The notes under the pieces were generated by a model that did not search any database, was not told where the DNA came from, and was given only the letters and a program-made list of their open reading frames with translations. From Chitinophagaceae bacterium (lineage in GTDB: Bacteria > Bacteroidota > Bacteroidia > Chitinophagales > Chitinophagaceae): 64,000 nucleotides of DNA. The stretch is taken from contig JAIYAN010000012.1 in assembly GCA_027489035.1 (NCBI GenBank), positions 1-64,000 of the forward strand. Direction: 5' to 3'. A program made the translations under genes and the position numbers. Shown here piece after piece: positions 46,835-54,758 of this stretch (positions within the stretch are counted from its first letter, which is position 1; every line of letters begins with the position of its first letter).

Positions 46835-47635
46835 ATGAAATTATCTCATTTCTTTGCATTGATTGCTTTAAGCGCCATCACTTTCGTATCCTGCAAAAAG
46901 GATTCTCCAGCTCCTGCTGTTGCAGGCATTTCTGCACTTAACTGTGCTGGTACTACATTCTCTACAAGTGCTATTGTGGGTGTTGCTTACACTGGAACCG
47001 CAACAGTTCCTTACACAGGAGGTAACGCTATAGTTTACCCAGCTGGAACAGCTATTGCTTCAACTGGTGTAACTGGATTAACTGCAACTTTATCAGCAGG
47101 TACATTGGCAAACGGAGTTGGTAATCTTACTTATACAATCACAGGTACTCCTTCAGCTTCTGGAAACGCAAATTTTGCACTTTCTTTTGCTGGACAAAAT
47201 TGCGCTATGACATTGGTAGTATCTAAGGCTTATACTGGTAAATGGGCTTATCAGTATATTCGTGACACTATTTACAATTGGGCTCAATTGGTTTACAACA
47301 ACACTTTTGTAGTTGATTCTGTAACAACTCCTCAAGATTTAAGAAATAGTACTGGCTACTTCCAATTTAATAGTAACAATACTTACACTTGGAAAACAAC
47401 TACTGCAACTCAATACAGTGGTTCTTTTTCAGCAACGACTAACAATGGATATGCTTATGGTACAACATTAAATTGCTTGGGCATTTCTACTGCACCTGCA
47501 CCTAATGATACTACTAAATTTTACATCTATAAGTTGCAATCTCCTAATATGACTTTGAACAGAATATACGGAGCTCTTACTGCAAATAATGATACTATTG
47601 TAATTGATAGATACTATGAATTATTGAAACAATAA
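46835..47635 (+). CDS. Lipoprotein with putative Ig-like domain
   Basis: 266 aa. Lipobox VSC-K cleaved before C20. Residues 35-130 form an Ig-like beta domain of a type repeated in Bacteroidota surface proteins (GVTGLTATLSAGTLANG, then YTITGTPSASGNANF), with two cysteines that may pair. The C-terminal half (140-266) is an unrecognised beta-rich, Asn/Thr-rich domain (YWELLKQ-type end). Cell-surface or periplasmic; function unknown. Monocistronic, closed by a strong terminator. Confidence 0.8.
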   Translation: MKLSHFFALIALSAITFVSCKKDSPAPAVAGISALNCAGTTFSTSAIVGVAYTGTATVPYTGGNAIVYPAGTAIASTGVTGLTATLSAGTLANGVGNLTYTITGTPSASGNANFALSFAGQNCAMTLVVSKAYTGKWAYQYIRDTIYNWAQLVYNNTFVVDSVTTPQDLRNSTGYFQFNSNNTYTWKTTTATQYSGSFSATTNNGYAYGTTLNCLGISTAPAPNDTTKFYIYKLQSPNMTLNRIYGALTANNDTIVIDRYYELLKQ

Positions 47636-47660
47636 TAATTAATAATACTTCATACTTTTT

Positions 47661-47697
47661 AAAAAAGAGGCTGTCTGAAAAGGGCAGCCTCTTTTTA
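47661..47697 (+). terminator. Intrinsic terminator after the lipoprotein gene
   Basis: Stem AAAAAGAGGCTG (47662-47673) / CAGCCTCTTTTT (47685-47696), 11-nt loop, T5 tract. Confidence 0.9.
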
Positions 47698-47834
47698 TTA
47701 AATCGATTTATAATCTACTTTTTAAAATATGGGCTAAAGGATAATGATGTTTTTTAACGTTTTAAAACTTGTTTCATTCACAAATTTTGTCTCGCCCACC
47801 ATTTTAATGTTGGGCTAATTTTATGAAGTATTAT

Positions 47835-47861
47835 TTAGATTTGCAAAATCATAAAATCTAA
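47835..47861 (+). promoter_or_regulatory. purT promoter region with inverted repeat
   Basis: An exact TAGATTTG -7 box (47836-47843) lies inside the left arm of an 8-bp inverted repeat TTAGATTT (47835-47842) / AAATCTAA (47854-47861). A TTG is 23 nt upstream, somewhat far. The repeat could be an operator or a 5'-end hairpin. The leader would be about 88 nt. Confidence 0.4.
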
Positions 47862-47934
47862 GAGTAAAAATTCAAAAAATAACATTTTTTACTTTTTACT
47901 TTTTCATTTTTAATTATGACTTAAACATTCAATC

Positions 47935-49098
47935 ATGAATAAAAAAATACTTCTACTTGGAAGCGGAGAGTTGGGTAAAGAATTAACCATCTCTTTAAAA
48001 AGATTGGGGCAAACTGTAATTGCCGTTGATAATTATCCTGGAGCGCCTGCAATGCAAGTGGCAGATGGCTTTGAAGTAATTGATATGCTTGATGGATATG
48101 CTTTGGATGCTGTTGTAAAAAAACATCAACCCCATTTAATCGTACCCGAAGTAGAAGCTATTCGCACCGAACGTTTTTATGTATACGAGCAACAAGGCAT
48201 TCAAGTTGTGCCAAGTGCAAAAGCTGCTAATTTCACCATGAATCGAAAACTGATTCGCGATTTGGCAAGTAAAGAGCTTGGATTAAGAACGGCTGATTAT
48301 GCCTATGCTACCGAATACGATCAATTTTGCGAAGCGGTGTCAAAAATTGGTTTTCCTTGTGTGGTAAAACCTTTGATGTCTTCATCTGGTAAAGGGCAAT
48401 CTGTTTTGAGATCAGAAGAAGATAAAAAATTCGTTTGGGATTATGCCATCAATAATTCAAGAGGCGATATTCAAGAAGTAATTATCGAATCATTTGTTTC
48501 CTTTCACACTGAAATTACCTTACTTACCGTAACACAAAATAATGGTAAAACATTGTTCTGTCCTGCTATTGGTCATCGTCAGGAGCGTGGCGATTATCAA
48601 GAAAGTTGGCAACCTTGTGCCATCTCAAATGCACATTATGAAGAAGCATGTGAAATGGCAGAAAAAGTAACTGCTGCATTAACTGGTTCAGGCATTTGGG
48701 GTGTAGAATTTTTTCTTACAGATGAAGGTGTTTATTTTTCAGAGCTTAGTCCTAGGCCACATGATACGGGAATGGTAACACTTGCTGGAACTCAAAACTT
48801 ATCTGAATTTGAATTACATGCGAGAGCCATTTTAGGATTTCCAATACCCGAAATTAAATTAGAGAAATCAGGCGTAAGCGCAGTGATTCTTGCGGATAAA
48901 AACGCCGATTTATATTCTTTTTCAGGCATTGAAGAAGCATTAACGACTTCGAATACGGATATACGTTTGTTTGGCAAACCATCCACCAGAAAATACAGAA
49001 GAATGGGTGTTGTGTTGGTTAATGATGTATTAGAAGCAGATATGGATTTGCTTAGAAAGAAAGCAATTGAAGTGGCGGGTAAGGTGAGGGTTGTTTAA
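47935..49098 (+). CDS. purT: Formate-dependent GAR transformylase PurT
   Basis: 387 aa ATP-grasp enzyme. It makes formyl-GAR from formate and ATP, independent of folate. N-terminal [17 protein letters not shown](R)TER, ATP-grasp [27 protein letters not shown], all diagnostic. Monocistronic. It duplicates the step of PurN (21.5 kb), as in E. coli. That gives a supply route when formyl-folate is short. Confidence 0.95.
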   Translation: MNKKILLLGSGELGKELTISLKRLGQTVIAVDNYPGAPAMQVADGFEVIDMLDGYALDAVVKKHQPHLIVPEVEAIRTERFYVYEQQGIQVVPSAKAANFTMNRKLIRDLASKELGLRTADYAYATEYDQFCEAVSKIGFPCVVKPLMSSSGKGQSVLRSEEDKKFVWDYAINNSRGDIQEVIIESFVSFHTEITLLTVTQNNGKTLFCPAIGHRQERGDYQESWQPCAISNAHYEEACEMAEKVTAALTGSGIWGVEFFLTDEGVYFSELSPRPHDTGMVTLAGTQNLSEFELHARAILGFPIPEIKLEKSGVSAVILADKNADLYSFSGIEEALTTSNTDIRLFGKPSTRKYRRMGVVLVNDVLEADMDLLRKKAIEVAGKVRVV

Positions 49099-49660
49099 AG
49101 GTTTAAATTGCTACGTGGGTTTAATGGTTTAAGGTTGATTGATTCAAAAAAAGGTGGGCATCTAATAACCCCAGCGGGGTGAAATTTCACTAGAATTGTT
49201 TGATGATTTATTAAAGCCCCAGCGGGGTGATATAAAAAAATCGCACAAATTTTTCAACTTGTTGAAAAATAAACGTTGCAGTTAAAATAGAAAATATTTC
49301 CAATCCTAAACAACCATTAAACCACCTCAATTTTCAACAAGAAAATTCTCTTTCAAATCAGTTGTTTTCAACATTGAAATGAATTTAAGGCTACACAAGC
49401 AGGTTTTTAAAACCGGCGCGATTTTTTATGCCGCCCCGCTGGGGCTGTAATTTGTCAGCATCATCTGTTTGGTAGTATGTCACCCCGCTGGGGTTGTGTA
49501 TAGTCATGCGACCTTCATTGTTTTGTAAGGTTCAAACAAACTTCTTGAACCTATTGAACTTTTACAGTTTCAAGAAGTTTTTTTATATAATAAAGTTGTT
49601 AATTAATGGAAATACATCCAACCTCTTGAACCCATTAAACTCATTGAACCTTTTGAACGT
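49099..49660. repeat. Palindrome array with CCCCAGCGGGG units and other repeats
   Basis: No gene in this 564-bp gap. CCCCAGCGGGG units occur in direct orientation at 49169-49179 and 49217-49227 and inverted at 49434-49444 and 49483-49493. The two inner units extend to about 30 bp of inverted similarity (AGCCCCAGCGGGG...ATAAAAAAATCGC). A perfect hairpin ATTTTTCAAC-TT-GTTGAAAAAT sits at 49249-49270. A TTTAAATTGC/GTTTAATGG unit is at 49098-49130, and 49545-49660 repeats AACCTATTGAAC-type strings. Confidence 0.8.
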
Positions 49661-49662
49661 TT

Positions 49663-50550
49663 TTATCCTCCCCCAAAAATATCATTCACATTCTTCTTGA
49701 TATTCTCAGCCATTTTTTGCATGGGTAAATCATTGGAATCTTTCCCAAATGGATCTTCTATTTCTTCTGCGATTAACTCCAAACTTGCAAGTACATAAAA
49801 TAAAAATGTAGTTACCGGAATTGTAAATAACCCCAATGAAAATGCTAATCCAACTGGCATAGACAATACATAAATAAAAATAAATTTTTTGATGAAAGAA
49901 CTATAACTATATGGAATTGGCGTGTTTTTGATACGCTCACAAGCTCCACAGATGTCTGTAAAAGATTGTAATTCGTTATTTAAAAAAAGCAATTGTTCGC
50001 CAGAAATTTTTTGTTCAATATACAGTTGATTAATTTTTTTTATGATGCTTTCTGCCATTTTATTGGGAACATGTGGAACCGAATCTAAATTGGGTAATTC
50101 TGAATGTGCTTTTTCATCTAATTCAAACAACGTGCTATCCTTGTGTAAATGACGCTGCAAGGATAATGCATAAAGCGGAATAATTTGTTTGAAAAATGTC
50201 CGAGATGCCAAATCGTTTTCATGCAACATTACATTTAATTTGATAGCAAGATTTCGGCTATTATTAACCAAAGCGCCCCATAATTTTCTACCTTCCCACC
50301 ATCTGTCATAAGCTGTATTTGTTCTAAATACCAATAGCATCGAAATCGCAAAACCAAGTAAAGAATGCATAATTATTATGTTCTTTGCATAACTTTTCTC
50401 GTTCATTTTTAATACATTCAATTCAAGGTAAACAACGCCCCAAGAATACAATGCTATAAAAATAAGCATCACTAAGAGTGCACGAAAGGTATCCGATTTA
50501 TGAAAATTAAAAATGGCAATAAACCAATCTTTGGTGTTGTAAAAAATCAT
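49663..50550 (-). CDS. Bestrophin-family ion channel
   Basis: 295 aa. Bacterial bestrophin (formerly UPF0187) with four helices. Conserved segments are FRTNTAYDRWWEGRKLWGALVNNSRN and the C-terminal IAEEIEDPFGKDSNDLP, where the acidic cluster corresponds to the calcium-clasp region of animal homologues. Bacterial members form pentameric channels; ion selectivity cannot be told here. The 3' end abuts the repeat block. Confidence 0.93.
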   Translation of the reverse strand: MIFYNTKDWFIAIFNFHKSDTFRALLVMLIFIALYSWGVVYLELNVLKMNEKSYAKNIIIMHSLLGFAISMLLVFRTNTAYDRWWEGRKLWGALVNNSRNLAIKLNVMLHENDLASRTFFKQIIPLYALSLQRHLHKDSTLFELDEKAHSELPNLDSVPHVPNKMAESIIKKINQLYIEQKISGEQLLFLNNELQSFTDICGACERIKNTPIPYSYSSFIKKFIFIYVLSMPVGLAFSLGLFTIPVTTFLFYVLASLELIAEEIEDPFGKDSNDLPMQKMAENIKKNVNDIFGGG

Positions 50551-50608
50551 GCATCAAAAATAAACTATAAAGTGTAATTGAATTTAAACTTTATTATTTT
50601 TACACCCC

Positions 50609-51316
50609 ATGGGACAAAAAAAATTACTTCGTTTTTCGCAGATAAAAGCATTCTCTAATTTATATGAATATCCAAAAGATATAGCAGGTACTTGGCACGA
50701 AAAATTTCAAAATAACCATCCAATTATTTTGGAGTTGGCTTGTGGCAGAGGTGAATATGCGGTTGGGTTGGGACAATTATATGCTGATCAAAACTTTATT
50801 GGTGTTGATGTAAAAGGTAACCGAATGTATTTAGGCGCGAAGAAAGCATTGGACTTGCCTTTAAATAATGTTCGTTTTTTACGCACACAAATTGAAATGC
50901 TTCCCGATTATTTTGCTGCTGAAGAAGTGGATGAAATATGGATTACGTTTCCTGATCCCCAATTGCGTACTTCCAGAGCAAAGAAAAGATTAACACATCC
51001 TCGCTTCTTACGTTTATATCAGCAGGTGTTGAAAAAAAATGGATGCATTCATTTAAAAACCGACTCGCCCGATTTGTTTCATTTCACGCATAAAGTGATA
51101 AACATGTATGGCATTACACTGCTCGAATCTTGCGATGATGTATATGCGCAAGCGGTTGTAGATGAACGCTTAAAATTAAAAACCCATTACGAGAGTTTAG
51201 ACATTGCGGGCAGCAACAAAATATTTTACATCAAATTTCAATTGCCAGAAATCATTCCCCATCAGGATGATGTACTTCAACTATTATTAAAAGAAACCGA
51301 ACAATCAGAGGCGTAA
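50609..51316 (+). CDS. trmB: tRNA (guanine-N7-)-methyltransferase TrmB
   Basis: 235 aa. Class I SAM-dependent enzyme that makes m7G46 in the tRNA variable loop. It shows ELACGRGEYAVGL (SAM-binding), WITFPDPQLR and KRLTHPRFL with the family's conserved Asp and Thr. The last 27 nt and the stop codon lie in a 31-bp sequence that recurs 418 bp downstream. Confidence 0.94.
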   Translation: MGQKKLLRFSQIKAFSNLYEYPKDIAGTWHEKFQNNHPIILELACGRGEYAVGLGQLYADQNFIGVDVKGNRMYLGAKKALDLPLNNVRFLRTQIEMLPDYFAAEEVDEIWITFPDPQLRTSRAKKRLTHPRFLRLYQQVLKKNGCIHLKTDSPDLFHFTHKVINMYGITLLESCDDVYAQAVVDERLKLKTHYESLDIAGSNKIFYIKFQLPEIIPHQDDVLQLLLKETEQSEA

Positions 51317-51327
51317 AATTTTAATAT
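51278..51327. repeat. Direct repeat A at the trmB 3' end
   Basis: Core 51290-51320 (31 bp, spanning the last codons and stop of trmB) is identical to 51708-51738. Flanks extend similarity to about 50 bp with three mismatches. Confidence 0.93.
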
Positions 51328-51397
51328 CTTTATAAACGATTAAAATAAATTGATGTAGTAAAATACAAACTATTTTTTAATAAAAAATTGGTACAAA

Positions 51398-51619
51398 ATG
51401 TATAAAGCAATTGACATAGACCGAAAAAATCTAACGATCATGGGCGTAAAATTTGCAAATCTTAATGCATTGGAAAGCGCCGCAAATGCTCTAGGTACCA
51501 ATATGTTTGAGGGTTTTGAACCAACTCAAGAGCTAATACAATTATATGTTGATTGGAAAGTTGGAATAGTTTCTGAATCAGATTTTTTAACCAAGTTATT
51601 TATCATTTATGGAAAATAA
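51398..51619 (+). CDS. Small protein, C-terminus resembles VbhA-type antitoxins
   Basis: 73 aa. Not confidently recognised. The C-terminal stretch FEGFEPTQELIQLYVDWKVG followed by ESDFLTKLF resembles the motif of Fic-antitoxin (VbhA-like) small proteins, but there is no Fic gene nearby, so this is weak. A TATCTTTA box lies at 51325-51332. The gene sits entirely within a 418-bp segment bounded by two copies of the trmB 3' end, suggesting it was inserted there. Confidence 0.6.
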   Translation: MYKAIDIDRKNLTIMGVKFANLNALESAANALGTNMFEGFEPTQELIQLYVDWKVGIVSESDFLTKLFIIYGK

Positions 51620-51695
51620 CTACCATACAGTGATGTAAAAATATTGACTGCATTGATTCTAGAACAAATAGAAATCACATAACAACTATTCGGTC

Positions 51696-51745
51696 CAACA
51701 ATTATTGAAAGAAACCGAACAATCAGAGGCGTAAAATTGTAATAA
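51696..51745. repeat. Direct repeat B, second copy of the trmB 3' end
   Basis: Core 51708-51738, identical over 31 bp to 51290-51320. It is outside any reading frame here and probably marks the right border of the inserted segment. Confidence 0.93.
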
Positions 51746-51757
51746 CAAAAACAAGAA

Positions 51758-51949
51758 ATGAAAAACCAGCTGATTGAAGGAGTTGATTTTTATTACAATG
51801 AAGCCGGTTACATTGTGCTTACCGAAAAATACCATCTCGATAAAGGTTTTTGCTGTGGAAACGGTTGTAAACATTGTCCTTATAATTATGAAGCTGTACC
51901 TGAACCCAAAAGGTCGGAGTTGTTGTTACAAGTAATTAAGAAATTATAA
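51758..51949 (+). CDS. DUF5522 small cysteine-rich protein
   Basis: 63 aa. Contains FCCGNGCKHCPYNY, a CC-x3-C-x2-C cluster likely to bind a metal, and a basic C-terminus. DUF5522 proteins are common in Bacteroidota and have no known function. Starts 19 bp after direct repeat B. It was probably the original gene next to trmB. Confidence 0.85.
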   Translation: MKNQLIEGVDFYYNEAGYIVLTEKYHLDKGFCCGNGCKHCPYNYEAVPEPKRSELLLQVIKKL

Positions 51950-52038
51950 ATGTTGGAATAAGTAAAAAATAAAAATTTAAAAGTTAAAAAGAGCAGTTGA
52001 TAATTTTGACTTTTTAATTTTGAATAAAATTCTATTTC

Positions 52039-52410
52039 ATGAAAAAGCTGAAAAATACTTCCTCAAAATCCGAAGAAAAAAAATATACCTTTTTTGATGA
52101 TGTATTTGCTGTAGCACTTCAAATCCCCAAAGGGCGGGTTACTTCTTATGGTGCTATTGCCAATTATTTAGGTACAAAAATGAGCGCTCGAATGGTAGGT
52201 TGGGCAATGAACGCAGCACATTCATCCCCTTTAAATATTCCCGCACAAAGGGTGGTGAATAGAAATGGAATGCTTACCGGTAAACATCATTTTGAAACAC
52301 CCGAACGCATGCAAGAACTTTTGGAACAAGATGGATTAGAAGTTAAAGATGATACCGTAGTTGATTTTAAAAACAAATTTTGGGATCCTTCGAAAGCATT
52401 AAATTTATAG
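52039..52410 (+). CDS. Alkyltransferase-like (MGMT-family) DNA-binding protein
   Basis: 123 aa. Has the DNA-binding domain of O6-alkylguanine transferases (GRVTSYGAIANYLG, ARMVGWAMNAA), but the PCHRV active-site motif reads PAQRVVNRNG, so the alkyl-acceptor cysteine is absent. Such ATL proteins flip and bind O6-alkylguanine and route it to nucleotide excision repair. A C-terminal FKNKFWDPSK segment is a Bacteroidota feature. Confidence 0.9.
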   Translation: MKKLKNTSSKSEEKKYTFFDDVFAVALQIPKGRVTSYGAIANYLGTKMSARMVGWAMNAAHSSPLNIPAQRVVNRNGMLTGKHHFETPERMQELLEQDGLEVKDDTVVDFKNKFWDPSKALNL

Positions 52411-52425
52411 TTTAATATATTGACT

Positions 52426-52971
52426 ATGTCTGATGTTGACAATATTGATGATTTAATGTCTGATGATAAATCTTATGCACTCCAGCTGCAGGATTTGGAA
52501 TATATGATTCAGCTCAGGGAAGAGGAGTTGATGGAGATGAAAGCCAGTGTAGTAAAGCTCTCCGAACTTCAAAGTAAAATAGACAATCAATTGATTGCTT
52601 TTGAGCACTTGCAAAATATCATTGGAAATCATCAGCAAAAAGAAATTGGTTTTTTAAAAAGAGAAGCCTCAATGGAAGAAGAAATGCTTCAATCTATTGA
52701 GGGTGAATCAGCATTTTATCAATTGCAAAAAAAATTGGAAAGCAATGAAATTGAAATCAATAAACAAATGCGTGAACTAAAAGAAGCCGTTGAATTGTAT
52801 CACGAAATTTCTGATTTGCAAAAGAAAAATACGGAGTTGGAAAGCGCATTAGAAATGGCAAATTTGGACAATCAATTTTTAAAAGAAGAGCTTGAAGAAT
52901 TAAGAAATCGAAATCATTTTCAAATAGATAACATCAATGAATCGCAAGATGACACTGCATTTGAACATTGA
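52426..52971 (+). CDS. Coiled-coil protein of unknown function
   Basis: 181 aa, almost entirely predicted coiled coil (about 15-160), acidic, Glu/Leu-rich, with no signal peptide. I use ATG 52426; the TTG at 52420 adds two residues. It lies between the ATL gene (15 bp upstream) and pdxH (36 bp downstream), so it is probably co-transcribed with them. Not recognised. Confidence 0.75.
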   Translation: MSDVDNIDDLMSDDKSYALQLQDLEYMIQLREEELMEMKASVVKLSELQSKIDNQLIAFEHLQNIIGNHQQKEIGFLKREASMEEEMLQSIEGESAFYQLQKKLESNEIEINKQMRELKEAVELYHEISDLQKKNTELESALEMANLDNQFLKEELEELRNRNHFQIDNINESQDDTAFEH

Positions 52972-53007
52972 TAAAAAATTACGTTTAAAAATAAACATTT
53001 AAAAACC

Positions 53008-53649
53008 ATGAGTTCAATTGCAGATATAAGAAAAGACTATCAGTTGCAATCTTTATTAGAAAGCGACATCCAAAAAAATCCGATTGATCAATTTTCAACT
53101 TGGTGGAATCAAGCCATTGAAAGTCAAATTGATGAAGTAAATGCAATGACATTGGCTACAGTTGATGCCAATCATAAGCCATCTGCAAGAATCGTATTAT
53201 TGAAAGATTTTGATGAAAATGGTTTCGTTTTTTTTACCAACTACAACAGCAAAAAAGGGCTTAACATGTTGAGCAATAAAAATGTAGCGTTGGTATTTTT
53301 TTGGAAAGAGCTGGAAAGGCAAGTAAGGATTGAAGGAACAGTAGAAAAAGTGTCAGAATCTGTAAGTGATGCCTATTTTAATTCAAGGCCAGAAATGAGC
53401 AGAATAGGGGCTTGGGCCTCACCACAAAGTACAGTTATCCATTCAAGAGAAATATTGGAAAACAATTTTCAAAACTATCAAACCGAATTTGATAAAAAGG
53501 AAATCAATCGTCCACCGCATTGGGGAGGATATAATGTAAAGCCTGAATTGATTGAATTTTGGCAAGGTAGGTCAAGTCGCTTGCACGATAGAATTGTGTA
53601 TGAAAAAGATGGCAGTAATGAGTGGATGATAAATAGATTGGCGCCATAG
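53008..53649 (+). CDS. pdxH: Pyridoxamine 5'-phosphate oxidase PdxH
   Basis: 213 aa FMN enzyme that makes pyridoxal 5'-phosphate (vitamin B6 salvage/biosynthesis). Family motifs are PSARIVLLKDFDENGFVFFTNY, GAWASPQS and WQGRSSRLHDRIVY, with the C-terminal WMINRLAP. Length is normal. Confidence 0.96.
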   Translation: MSSIADIRKDYQLQSLLESDIQKNPIDQFSTWWNQAIESQIDEVNAMTLATVDANHKPSARIVLLKDFDENGFVFFTNYNSKKGLNMLSNKNVALVFFWKELERQVRIEGTVEKVSESVSDAYFNSRPEMSRIGAWASPQSTVIHSREILENNFQNYQTEFDKKEINRPPHWGGYNVKPELIEFWQGRSSRLHDRIVYEKDGSNEWMINRLAP

Positions 53650-53704
53650 TAATTGATAAGCTGAGAGGAATCCAATCAACTTATCAATTTAAAAGATTTA
53701 AAAA

Positions 53705-53836
53705 CTATGCTTTCTTTTCAGCTGCTTTTTTAGCTGCTAATGCTTTAACAGTTGCTGCAGACTTTGCAGGTCTTGTTTTACCAAAACTTCCCGCAAATGT
53801 TTTTCCTTTTTTTGTTCTGATGTCTCCGCGTCCCAT
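53705..53836 (-). CDS. 30S ribosomal protein bTHX
   Basis: 43 aa, too short for usual ORF cut-offs. The N-terminus MGRGDIRTKKGKTFAGSFGK continuing TRP matches the bTHX family (Thermus: MGKGDRRTRRGKI...), a small basic peptide bound at the top of the 30S head. The C-terminal half is an Ala/Lys-rich tail (ATVKALAAKKAAEKKA) longer than in Thermus, as in other Bacteroidota. It lies downstream of HU on the same strand, but a terminator separates them. Confidence 0.88.
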   Translation of the reverse strand: MGRGDIRTKKGKTFAGSFGKTRPAKSAATVKALAAKKAAEKKA

Positions 53837-53871
53837 TTTATTTTTATATTTAAGTGATTGATTCGAATAAA

Positions 53872-53899
53872 AAAGCAAGACGCAAAAGCGCCTTGCTTT
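53872..53899 (-). terminator. Intrinsic terminator of the HU gene
   Basis: Stem AAAGCAAGACGC (53872-53883) / GCGCCTTGCTTT (53888-53899) with one mismatch and an AAAA loop; on the minus strand it is followed by a T-rich tract (rc of 53867-53874). Confidence 0.8.
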
Positions 53900-53912
53900 A
53901 AATAGCTTTCAA

Positions 53913-54182
53913 TTAGATTTTAGCAGATAAAGTTTTTCCTGCTTTAAACTTAGCAACTTTTTTTGCTTTGATTTTAATCACAGCACCAGTTTGTGGGTTA
54001 CGTCCGTTACGAGCAGCTCTTTTTGAAACAGAGAAAGTTCCAAAACCAACTAAAGTAACTTTGTTGCCACTTTTTAAAGTTTTTGTTACTGCAGCTACAA
54101 ATGAGTCAAGACTTGCATTTGCCTGAGTTTTTGTGATGCCAGCGTCATCAGCAATTTTTGCGATTAATTCTGCTTTGTTCAT
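53913..54182 (-). CDS. hup: HU-family DNA-binding protein
   Basis: 89-aa nucleoid protein that bends DNA. Near-perfect HU: MNKAELIAKIADDAGITKTQ start, GFGTFSVSKRAARNGRNPQTG arm with the intercalating Pro. It has a strong consensus promoter (54211-54240) and its own terminator, as expected for an abundant protein. Confidence 0.97.
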   Translation of the reverse strand: MNKAELIAKIADDAGITKTQANASLDSFVAAVTKTLKSGNKVTLVGFGTFSVSKRAARNGRNPQTGAVIKIKAKKVAKFKAGKTLSAKI

Positions 54183-54210
54183 AATTGTTTGTTTGAAGTT
54201 TTAAGAAGAA

Positions 54211-54240
54211 CAAATATAAAAGGTTTTTACATCGAACAAA
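54211..54240 (-). promoter_or_regulatory. Consensus Bacteroidota promoter of HU
   Basis: On the minus strand: TTTG (54240-54237), 18 nt, TATATTTG (54218-54211), an exact match to TTTG-N~19-TAnnTTTG. Leader about 24 nt. This is the clearest promoter in the window. Confidence 0.8.
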
Positions 54241-54440
54241 ATTATTTTTTTCTACAATTTCTTTAAAAACCAACAATACAAAGGCATTCACATCTAATAA
54301 AGGAAAAAAATCTAACGTTTATTTTGGTTTAATTTGCTTAAACGATTGATTTTGTTGAGTTTCAGGCTAATTACTGTGTTCATTTCCTTTATGTACCTAT
54401 CTTTTGGCCTGTTGAAAAAAATGTTTTTTTGTGGAAAAAC

Positions 54441-54746
54441 TTATTGCACTATTTGCATAATAGAACGAAATGCAATAAATGCATCACCCCATTTATCATA
54501 GGATTTCTGACGAAGTGCAGCTGCATGTTTATCCATATATTGGTTGTATGCGGCTTTACTTTCAGCATTATATTGAACAGCAAATGTTGGTCCTTCGGTA
54601 TCATCAACTTCTAATAGTTGCAAAATAGTAGCATCATAAAAACAACCTGTTTCCAATACTTCGGGGATATGAATTTCCTTAAGCCATGTTAACCATTCTT
54701 GATGGATTTCTGCCCTTACTTTTATCGTTACATTGTAAATAAACAT
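54441..54746 (-). CDS. DUF4286 family protein
   Basis: 101 aa cytosolic alpha/beta (ferredoxin-like) protein. The start MFIYNVTIKV and HIPEVLETGCFYDATILQLL are typical of DUF4286, widespread in Bacteroidota with unknown function. Separated by 12 bp from the upstream exonuclease III gene on the same strand, so co-transcribed with it. Confidence 0.9.
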   Translation of the reverse strand: MFIYNVTIKVRAEIHQEWLTWLKEIHIPEVLETGCFYDATILQLLEVDDTEGPTFAVQYNAESKAAYNQYMDKHAAALRQKSYDKWGDAFIAFRSIMQIVQ

Positions 54747-54758
54747 TGGTAAGTATTT

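Noticed and set aside
49168-49496. Insertion sequence
   Set aside because: There is no transposase frame between the inverted units; at most a non-autonomous element.
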